Below, piece by piece: positions 1 to 5,106 of a stretch of 5,106 nt of DNA. A program made the position numbers and the translations under genes. The notes beneath the pieces were generated by a model. The model was given only the letters and a program-made list of their open reading frames with translations. It was not told the DNA's origin and searched no databases. Where the stretch lies: NCBI GenBank assembly GCA_018432565.1, contig JAHDSS010000028.1:1-5106 (forward strand), given 5' to 3'. Within the stretch, counting starts at the first letter, position 1. Each line of letters starts with the position of its first letter. The stretch comes from Kiritimatiellia bacterium. Its GTDB lineage: Bacteria; Verrucomicrobiota; Kiritimatiellia; CAIQIC01; Lenti-01.

Positions 1-1
1 C

Positions 2-904
2 TGCCGGCTGGGCGAACGGAAGCATGATCTGCACGTGCTGGTGCTGGAATCGCTGGGGGCCCGGGTGCGGGAAGAAGACGGGCGGCTGTGCGCCGAAGCG
101 CCGGACGGGCTGCGCGGCGCGGAGATCCATCTGCCGTTCCGGTCCACCGGGGCCACCGAAAACGCCCTTCTGGCCGCCACGCTGGCCCGCGGGGACACCC
201 GGATCTGGAATCCCCACATCCGGCCGGAGATCATGGATCTGATCGCGATGCTGGAAACAATGGGGGCGGAGATCGAGGTGCGCGGACAGGAATCGATCCG
301 GGTGCGGGGCGGGGCGCGGCTGGGCGGGGCGCGGCATGCCGTGATTCCCGACAACGTCGAGGCGCTGACATGGCTGATCGGCGCGGTGATCACGGGCGGC
401 GACGTGGAGATCGAAGGGTTTCCCTTCGACCATCTGGAAGTGCCGCTGATCCACCTGCGCGAGAGCGGGGCGCATTTCTACCGGAACGGCGACCGGCTGA
501 TTGCGCGGGGCGGGCGGCCCTATCCGGTGGACCTGTCCACGGGGCCGTATCCGGGGATCAATTCCGACATGCAGCCGCTGTTCGCGGTGTACGGCGCGTG
601 CGCCGAGGGCCAGACCCGCATCGTGGACCTGCGGTTTCCGGGGCGCTACGGCTATGCGGAGGAGCTGGGGCGGATGGGGCTGGACTATACGGTCGTGGGG
701 GATCTGCTGCAGATCCGGGGCGGGCGGCGGCTGAAGGGCGCGGAGGTGACGGCGCTGGATCTGCGCGCGGGCATTGCCCTGGTGCTGGCGGGGCTGACGG
801 CCGAGGGGCCGACCCGCGTGGCCGACGCCTGGCAGGTCGAGCGCGGCTATGACCGCTTCGTGGACAAGATGCAGCGTCTGGGCGGAAGCGTGGCGCGGTG
901 TTGA
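2..904 (+). CDS. MurA-family enolpyruvyltransferase (UDP-N-acetylglucosamine 1-carboxyvinyltransferase-like), 5' partial
   Basis: Classical MurA is a cytoplasmic enzyme that transfers enolpyruvate from PEP to the 3-OH of UDP-GlcNAc, the first committed step of peptidoglycan synthesis. The reading frame is open from the left edge, so the first ~114 residues are missing; 300 residues remain, matching the ~305 that follow Cys115 in E. coli MurA. Visible residue 1 is that catalytic cysteine (CRLGERKHDLH matches CxIGxRPxDLH). Other catalytic positions, aligned from memory, are kept: Arg6 (R120), Asp189 in NSDMQ (D305), Arg215 (R331), Arg255 in DLRAG (R371) and Arg281 in ERGYDR (R397). GATENALLAAT, RPEIMD and LVLAGLTAEG are also family hallmarks. 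Positions contacting UDP in MurA are changed (Lys7-His8 for Pro-Val; Phe46-Arg47 for Lys-Val), so UDP-GlcNAc specificity is uncertain and no symbol is given. It ends with TGA and is followed immediately by a flippase gene, which suggests a polysaccharide role. The family call is firm; the substrate is not. Confidence 0.5.
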   Translation, partial: CRLGERKHDLHVLVLESLGARVREEDGRLCAEAPDGLRGAEIHLPFRSTGATENALLAATLARGDTRIWNPHIRPEIMDLIAMLETMGAEIEVRGQESIRVRGGARLGGARHAVIPDNVEALTWLIGAVITGGDVEIEGFPFDHLEVPLIHLRESGAHFYRNGDRLIARGGRPYPVDLSTGPYPGINSDMQPLFAVYGACAEGQTRIVDLRFPGRYGYAEELGRMGLDYTVVGDLLQIRGGRRLKGAEVTALDLRAGIALVLAGLTAEGPTRVADAWQVERGYDRFVDKMQRLGGSVARC

Positions 905-933
905 ACGGCCGAAACGAACGGGGATCGCATTGG

Positions 934-2298
934 ATGGAAGAGCGCAATCCAGAGGGGCGCGCCGGCGCCGGTCGCCGGCTCCTGTCGGTGTTGTCCCGGA
1001 AATGGCACGGCTCGGGGCCGCTGGCGGCCATTTTCCGCAACATGGCCCTGCTGACGTCGGGCGCGATGCTGGCGCGGGTGGTGGCGGCGGGATCGGCGCC
1101 CTTCATCACCCGGATCTACACGCCGGAGCACATGGGGGTGCTGTCGGTGTTCGCGTCGCTGGCGGCCATGCTGATCCCGTTCGTCACGCTGGCCTACAGC
1201 ACGGCGATACCGCTGCCCAAGCGCGACGGGATGGCGCTGAATCTGGCGGTGCTGTGCGGGGCGCTGCTGCTGACGATTTCGCCGCTGGTGCTGGTGTTCT
1301 TCCTGTTGTTTTCGGAGCCGGTGCTGCAGGCGCTGCACATGGAGCGGCTGCTGCCGTACTGGTGGCTGCTGCCGGTGGCCATCATCGGCACGGGGCTCTA
1401 CGAGATCGTCAGCCACTGGGCGGTGCGCGACAAGGCATTCAAGTCGCTGGCCCAGACCCAGGTCTGGCAGTCGGTGATCGGGGCGGTTTCGAAGATCGGG
1501 CTGGGGCTGCTGGGGCTCAAGCCGCTGGGACTGCTGATCGGGCAGATCCTGATGCAGTCGGGCGGGTCGTGGATGCTGTTCCGGCGGTTCCGGCGGGATC
1601 ACCGCGGGCTGGCGCGGCAGGTGTCCCTCCGGCGGATGGGATTTCTGTTGCGGCGCTACGCGGACTTTCCGAAGTACCGGCTGCCGTCGCAGTTCCTGCT
1701 GAGCTTTTCGTCGAAGGCCCCGCTGCTGTTTTTCGCGTGGCACCACGGGGCGGAAGCGACGGGCCAGTTCGGGCTGGCGCTGATGATCATGGCGCTGCCC
1801 ATGGCGCTGCTGGGGCATACGATCGGGCAGGCCTACTACGCGGAAATCGCCAAGGTGGGCCGCAAGCGGCCGGAGGAGATCTACCGGATCACCCGCGGCA
1901 TCACCCGCAAGCTGTTCTGGATCAGCGTGCCGCCGTTTCTGATTCTGCTGCTGTCCGGGCCGTGGCTGTTCCAGCTGGTGTTCGGCGACGTGTGGCGGCC
2001 GGCGGGGGTGTTCGCCAGCATCATGTCGGTCTATCTGCTGACGCAGTTCGTCTCCAGTCCGATCGTGAGCGCGCTGAACGTGTTCGGCAAGCAGACGTAT
2101 TACTTCCAGATGAACCTGCTGCGGGTGGGGTTCATGGTGGCGCCGTTTCTGGCGGGCTGGTGGCTGGAGTTGTCGCAGGCGTGGACGCTGGTGCTGTACA
2201 GCCTGTCCATGAGCGCGCTGCGGTTCTATCTGTATTTCAAGATCATGGCGATCATCCGGGAGCAGCCGCCGGGCGGTCCGGCGGCGGGTCCCCCTTAA
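934..2298 (+). CDS. Wzx-like polysaccharide flippase (MOP superfamily), 12 predicted membrane helices
   Basis: This inner-membrane protein probably flips undecaprenyl-linked oligosaccharide to the periplasmic face. It has 454 residues, a usual length for Wzx-type transporters. By eye there are about 12 hydrophobic segments, near residues 34-57, 67-92, 104-127, 140-158, 175-195, 197-215, 252-270, 277-299, 327-350, 357-380, 392-410 and 414-437, with basic loops such as RRFRRDHR (217-224). Features typical of this branch of polysaccharide export proteins are ITRIYTPEHMG (58-68), YADFPKYRLPS (242-252), GHTIGQAYYAEI (294-305) and FGDVWRPAG (350-358). The ATG at 934 is preferred, with GGGG at 920-923 as a possible ribosome binding site. 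A GTG at 898 would add 12 residues and overlap the MurA-like gene by 7 bases. Neither start affects the membrane core, since the leader before helix 1 is soluble. The C-terminal tail is Gly/Pro-rich. The substrate cannot be read from the sequence. Confidence 0.5.
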   Translation: MEERNPEGRAGAGRRLLSVLSRKWHGSGPLAAIFRNMALLTSGAMLARVVAAGSAPFITRIYTPEHMGVLSVFASLAAMLIPFVTLAYSTAIPLPKRDGMALNLAVLCGALLLTISPLVLVFFLLFSEPVLQALHMERLLPYWWLLPVAIIGTGLYEIVSHWAVRDKAFKSLAQTQVWQSVIGAVSKIGLGLLGLKPLGLLIGQILMQSGGSWMLFRRFRRDHRGLARQVSLRRMGFLLRRYADFPKYRLPSQFLLSFSSKAPLLFFAWHHGAEATGQFGLALMIMALPMALLGHTIGQAYYAEIAKVGRKRPEEIYRITRGITRKLFWISVPPFLILLLSGPWLFQLVFGDVWRPAGVFASIMSVYLLTQFVSSPIVSALNVFGKQTYYFQMNLLRVGFMVAPFLAGWWLELSQAWTLVLYSLSMSALRFYLYFKIMAIIREQPPGGPAAGPP

Positions 2299-2305
2299 GT
2301 CTCCG

Positions 2306-3163
2306 ATGATCAAGGCGTCCATTCTGCACTGTCTCCACCGCCTCGGCTACCGCCTGGAGCGGCAGGCCGGTCCGGTGGATGTGCGCGCCGCCGGCAACGA
2401 TCCGCGCCAGTGGCTGAGCCATCCGGTCCGGGGGGTTCTGGTGGCGGCGCCGCGGACGGGCGGGCGGATCCGGTTTTATCCGCTGGAGCCGGGAACGAAT
2501 CCGTTTGTGCGCGCGGCGGCGGAGGCGCTGGCGGCGGACGATCCGGGCGGGACGATCCGCACCGTGCTGGGCCGGCATTATGCGGCGGTGCAGCCGCGCC
2601 GCCTGCACGACTGGGCCGGGCTGGAGGACGCGGACGCGCCCGGGCTGCCGGAGGCGCCGGTCTGGGCCGTGCCGGAACCCTGGACGCCGGCCACCCTCGC
2701 CCAGAAGGCGGCGGCGATGGAGGGCGTGGCCCGGCGGGAGAGCCGGGGGCAGGGGCGGGAATTGTCGGCCGCCCACGGCGACAAGGCCTACGGGCCGGTG
2801 ACGGAGGACAAGCTGCGGGCGGAAAGCGCGCGGCTGCTTGCGGCCTTGGACTCCATCCGGCGCTCGGGCTACCGGCGCCATGACCGGGCCGACGGCGACA
2901 TCGAAGCGCTGGTGTTTCTGAGGGAAGATGGCGAGTGGCGCTGGCAGGTCAGCCGGGGCCTGCACCGCGCGGCCGTGCTGGCCGCGCTGGAAACCGATCC
3001 GATCCCGGTGCGGGTCCGCGGACTGGTGTTCCGGGGCGATGCGGGCGTCTGGCCCAACGTCGTGTCGGGCCTCTACACCCGGCGCGGCGCCGAAAAGATG
3101 TTCGACCGGATTTTCGACGGCGCGGGAACGCCCGCGGGGTCCGGCGGAGGCCCGGAGCGGTGA
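2306..3163 (+). CDS. Unnamed protein with C-terminal ParB/sulfiredoxin-like segment
   Basis: I do not recognise a named family for the whole 285-residue protein. The C-terminal part, about residues 198-237, reads as a ParB N-terminal/sulfiredoxin-like unit: a beta strand (DIEALVFLREDG), WRWQVSRGLHRAAVLAAL with the GxHR box at Gly218, His220 and Arg221, then a closing strand (IPVRVRG). Just before it lies a GPV...K..E..RL...DSIRRSGY stretch (163-189), and after it WPNVVSGLYTRRGAEKMFDRIFDG (249-272), which looks like a conserved family tail. The N-terminus (HCLHRLGYRLERQ) is a basic amphipathic helix, with no signal peptide or membrane helix, so the protein is probably cytoplasmic. The ATG is 7 bases after the flippase stop with no clear ribosome binding site, suggesting translational coupling. 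Proteins with this GxHR segment also occur near glycosyltransferase genes, but that is recollection. A nuclease, nucleotide-binding or regulatory role is equally possible; no function is claimed. Confidence 0.5.
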   Translation: MIKASILHCLHRLGYRLERQAGPVDVRAAGNDPRQWLSHPVRGVLVAAPRTGGRIRFYPLEPGTNPFVRAAAEALAADDPGGTIRTVLGRHYAAVQPRRLHDWAGLEDADAPGLPEAPVWAVPEPWTPATLAQKAAAMEGVARRESRGQGRELSAAHGDKAYGPVTEDKLRAESARLLAALDSIRRSGYRRHDRADGDIEALVFLREDGEWRWQVSRGLHRAAVLAALETDPIPVRVRGLVFRGDAGVWPNVVSGLYTRRGAEKMFDRIFDGAGTPAGSGGGPER

Positions 3164-3169
3164 GGCACA

Positions 3170-3176
3170 GGGAGGA
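3170..3176 (+). promoter_or_regulatory. Strong ribosome binding site of the methyltransferase gene
   Basis: GGGAGGA ends 4 bases before the ATG at 3181. It is the best Shine-Dalgarno match in the window, lies in the 17-base gap after the previous stop, and decides the start of the methyltransferase. The same frame is open further upstream (to 2935), but that extension overlaps the previous gene and has no supporting signal. Confidence 0.5.
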
Positions 3177-3180
3177 CGGC

Positions 3181-4086
3181 ATGGAACACAAGGCAAACAG
3201 CCCGCAGGCGTATTCGGCAGACGAATTGGAGGCTCTGACCCGAGAGGGGCACTGGCTGACGCCCTACCGGCTGCCGGACGGCCGCCTGACGCGCCCTGCC
3301 GGCGGCCAGGGGTCGCCCAAGGACCGCCGCAAGACCCGCCTGGTGCAGACGTTCGACGTACAGGGCAAGACCGTGCTGGATATCGGCTGCAGCGAAGGCG
3401 TGTACTCCTTCTATCTGGCTGAACAAGGCGCCACGGTGCTGGGGCTGGATCTGGACGAAACCCGCATCCGCAAGGCCGATTTCATCCGCCGCGCCCTGGG
3501 GTTCCAACAGGTGCGTTTCGAGACCGGCGACATTCTGGATCCGGAATTCCGCAAAACGCTGCAGCCGGTGGATTGGATCCTGGCGTGGGGGTTCCTGCAC
3601 CGGATCCCCGATCCGTTCACGGCGCTGTCGCGGATGGGGTCGCTGTGCGAATGCCTGTCGCTGGAATGGCGCATGCCGGCGATGCTGTTTCCGCCGGGCT
3701 TCAGCGGGGCGACGCACGGCCGGCCGGCGGGGAAAGCCCGCCCGGCGGCGGCCGCCGCCGGGGACTGGACGCCGGAGACGGCGGTGTCGGATGCGCCGGA
3801 ATACTGGCGGCTGAACATCGGGGCGGTGAACGCCATGCTGCGGCCGGGCGGCTTCCGCCGTTTCACCGCGAGCACGATCCGGAACGAGAGCAGCTGGCGG
3901 CAGGTGGCCGGCCACTGGACGGCATTCCTGGTTCACCTGGCGCTGCGGCGGGACGCTCCGCTGCAATGGGGGCCGTCGCGGCGGATTCATCTGCTGGCCG
4001 AAAAGAATCCGGCGGGAGCCCCCAATCGCCTGAGCGAGAGCGGGCCGTTCCGGCCGGCCGTCTGGGATGGACGATTCGGTGGCTGA
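3181..4086 (+). CDS. Class I SAM-dependent methyltransferase
   Basis: This 301-residue protein probably methylates a sugar or lipid-linked glycan in the cytoplasm using S-adenosylmethionine. The Rossmann-fold signature is complete: motif I VLDIGCSEG (65-73), the acidic end of strand 2 GLDLDETR (88-95), GDILD (116-120) and DWILAWGFLHRIPDP (131-145), where His140 sits at the usual position of the vlhHl..P motif. A later box, YWRLNIGAVNAMLRPGGF (208-225), resembles the C-terminal part of CmoB/DUF1698-like methyltransferases, but tRNA modification is less likely than glycan modification given the neighbours. Residues 171-196 form a Gly/Ala/Pro-rich insert in place of the compact strand 5 region usually seen. 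The start is set by the strong ribosome binding site at 3170-3176. The stop overlaps the beginning of the glycosyltransferase gene. The acceptor and the methylated atom (O, N or C) cannot be told from the sequence. Confidence 0.5.
   Translation: MEHKANSPQAYSADELEALTREGHWLTPYRLPDGRLTRPAGGQGSPKDRRKTRLVQTFDVQGKTVLDIGCSEGVYSFYLAEQGATVLGLDLDETRIRKADFIRRALGFQQVRFETGDILDPEFRKTLQPVDWILAWGFLHRIPDPFTALSRMGSLCECLSLEWRMPAMLFPPGFSGATHGRPAGKARPAAAAAGDWTPETAVSDAPEYWRLNIGAVNAMLRPGGFRRFTASTIRNESSWRQVAGHWTAFLVHLALRRDAPLQWGPSRRIHLLAEKNPAGAPNRLSESGPFRPAVWDGRFGG
3741..3762. repeat. Perfect 22-base GC-only palindrome inside the methyltransferase gene
   Basis: Two 11-base arms (CCCGGCGGCGG and its exact reverse complement) meet with no spacer, centred between 3751 and 3752; the symmetry stops at 3740/3763. 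It encodes the Arg-Pro-Ala-Ala-Ala-Ala-Ala-Gly run at residues 187-194. In RNA it could form a very stable hairpin with a four-base GGCC loop. There is no T-tract, so it is not a standard terminator. It may simply come from alternating GCG and GCC alanine codons. Confidence 0.5.
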
Positions 4087-5106
4087 ACGACTGAACATTC
4101 TGCTGACGACCGATGCCGGCGACACCACCGGCATAGGCGGGCATCTGTACAGCTTCCGGGCGCTGGTCGAGGCGCTGGCTCCGCTGGCGGACTGCACGGT
4201 GGCGGTGTTCGGCTGCGCTCAAAGCCCGCCGCTGGCGGATCTGCCCTGTCCGACGCACCGGGTGCAATTCAGTCCCGGACGCCTGCGCCGCCGGGAGCTG
4301 GAGCGGTTCAGACAGATCGTGGAGCAAGTGAAGCCCGATGTCATTCATGCGTTCGATCCGATTGCCGGCGCGTTCGCGCGCGCGGCGGCGCGGCGGACGG
4401 GATGCGGGCTGCTGCTGACCAAGTGCGGGGGGCCCGATCCCGCGGCACGCGCCTATCCGTGGGGCTACTTTCCCCGGGTGCCGCGGCTGATCGTGTACAG
4501 CCGGGAGAACGAAGACTATTTCCGTTCCCGGCGGGCGTTCCGCGGTACGCAAATCCGGCGCATCCCGAACCGGATCGGCGCGGTGGCGGCGGATGCGGAC
4601 AAGGTGGCGGCGCTGCGTGCGCGGCTGGATCCGGCCAAGCCGGTGCTGCTGCGGATCGGCCGGATTTCGCCCAGCTATTTCCGGACGGCGGAGATGAGCA
4701 TCCGGCTGGCGGAGCGCCTGGCGTCGGATGGCGTGCCGGTGCAACTGGTGTTTTTGGGGGCGGTGCAGAACGCACAGACCGAGCAGGCCATCCGGGAGCG
4801 GCTCGGTCCCCACGGCGCGGTGATCAGCGATCCGAACCTGACCGGACAGGCCTCGGCGGTGCTGGATGCCGGGGATCTGGTGGTGGGGACGGGGCGCGGG
4901 CTGATGGAGGCCGCGGCGCGGGGCCGCCCCCTGCTGGTGCCGGCGCGCTCCGGCCGCCTGCCGGCGCTGGTGAACGAACGCAACTGGCAGACGCTGTTCG
5001 ACGGGAATTTTTCCGAACGCAGCGAAGCGGCCGGGTGGGACGAAGAGCGCAACTACGCGGACATCCGGCAGGCGCTGACCGACCCCGACGCCCGTCGGCG
5101 CCTGTC
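4067..5106 (+). CDS. GT-B (GT4-like) glycosyltransferase, 3' partial
   Basis: This is probably a cytoplasmic or membrane-associated transferase that moves a sugar from a nucleotide donor onto a lipid-linked acceptor. The frame is open for 346 codons and runs off the right edge. The N-terminal Rossmann half has ILLTTDAGDTTGIGGHLYS (11-29, with the glycine-rich acceptor-side loop), KPDVIHAFDPIAGAFA (89-104), LLLTKCGGPDP (115-125) and LIVYSRENEDYF (141-152). IPNRI (166-170) marks the inter-domain linker. The C-terminal half has LLRIGRISPSYFRTAEMSIRLAERL (194-218), VQLVFLG (225-231), and GTGRGLMEAAARGRPLLVP (264-282), the donor-binding helix. The first glutamate of the classical EX7E motif is absent here, while the second (Glu271) is present. 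The ATG at 4067 overlaps the previous gene by 20 bases; a GTG at 4079, with GGGATGGA at 4064-4071, is an equally reasonable start. The last part is missing, so the full length and sugar specificity are unknown. Confidence 0.5.
   Translation, partial: MDDSVAERLNILLTTDAGDTTGIGGHLYSFRALVEALAPLADCTVAVFGCAQSPPLADLPCPTHRVQFSPGRLRRRELERFRQIVEQVKPDVIHAFDPIAGAFARAAARRTGCGLLLTKCGGPDPAARAYPWGYFPRVPRLIVYSRENEDYFRSRRAFRGTQIRRIPNRIGAVAADADKVAALRARLDPAKPVLLRIGRISPSYFRTAEMSIRLAERLASDGVPVQLVFLGAVQNAQTEQAIRERLGPHGAVISDPNLTGQASAVLDAGDLVVGTGRGLMEAAARGRPLLVPARSGRLPALVNERNWQTLFDGNFSERSEAAGWDEERNYADIRQALTDPDARRRL

Noticed and set aside
35..37. GTG as a possible start of the MurA-like gene.
   Set aside because: The frame is open to the window edge, and the residues before this GTG match the catalytic-cysteine loop of MurA, so the gene begins upstream of the window.
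2299..2305. Possible promoter or ribosome binding site in the flippase/ParB-like junction.
   Set aside because: The gap is only 7 bases, and no -10/-35 or purine-rich site could be recognised in or just before it.
849..2309. Long plus-strand frame overlapping the flippase gene in another phase.
   Set aside because: Its product is an Ala/Gly/Val-rich low-complexity sequence; the alternative frame has 12 membrane helices and family motifs.
847..2322. Very long open frame (491 codons) on the minus strand, opposite the flippase gene.
   Set aside because: It is a shadow of the GC-rich codon pattern on the plus strand. Its translation is Arg/Gln/His/Pro-rich without domains, while the plus strand encodes a clear membrane transporter.
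3121..3136. Hairpin with a perfect six-base CGCGGG/CCCGCG stem and four-base loop near the end of the ParB-like gene, considered as a terminator.
   Set aside because: It lies inside the coding region, has no following T-tract, and the next gene starts soon after with a strong ribosome binding site.
2252..3196. Minus-strand open frame over the ParB-like gene.
   Set aside because: Arg/Pro-rich composition with no motif. The plus-strand frame has conserved boxes and fits the operon spacing.
3073..4813. Two long minus-strand open frames opposite the methyltransferase and glycosyltransferase genes.
   Set aside because: Both are compositional shadows without domains. The plus strand shows complete SAM-binding and GT-B motifs.

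Overview
The window is a densely packed, one-direction (+ strand) stretch of a cell-surface polysaccharide locus. It comes from a GC-rich bacterium, roughly two-thirds G+C by eye with strong G/C third-position bias. A Wzx-type flippase, a GT-B glycosyltransferase and short gene-to-gene junctions suggest a Gram-negative, probably a pseudomonadote. The lineage is inference only: there is no rRNA or other taxonomic marker here.

Layout. (1) 2-904 is the C-terminal two thirds of a MurA-family enolpyruvyltransferase, cut by the window edge exactly at its catalytic cysteine. (2) 934-2298 (possible earlier start at 898) is a 12-helix Wzx-like polysaccharide flippase. (3) 2306-3163 is an unnamed protein with a C-terminal ParB/sulfiredoxin-like GxHR segment. 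(4) 3181-4086 is a class I SAM-dependent methyltransferase with a strong ribosome binding site. (5) 4067 to the window end is a GT4-like glycosyltransferase, cut at its 3' end. Every junction is an overlap or a gap of less than 30 bases, so no internal promoter or terminator is expected and none was seen. The genes are probably one transcript that begins upstream and continues downstream.

How the parts could work together. The glycosyltransferase would add a sugar to a lipid-linked oligosaccharide, the methyltransferase would decorate or cap it, and the flippase would move the finished unit across the inner membrane. The MurA-family enzyme is the unusual member. It keeps the catalytic residues of MurA, but several positions that contact the UDP part of the substrate in classical MurA are changed. 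With its location in a polysaccharide operon, this suggests either a second MurA copy or an enzyme that puts an enolpyruvyl ether on a different nucleotide sugar. The ParB-like protein has no assigned role; its presence between a flippase and a methyltransferase is the second point worth following up.

No RNA genes, mobile elements, CRISPR arrays or attachment sites were seen, and no stretch over 300 bases lacks a gene. The one striking non-coding-type signal is a perfect 22-base palindrome inside the methyltransferase gene.
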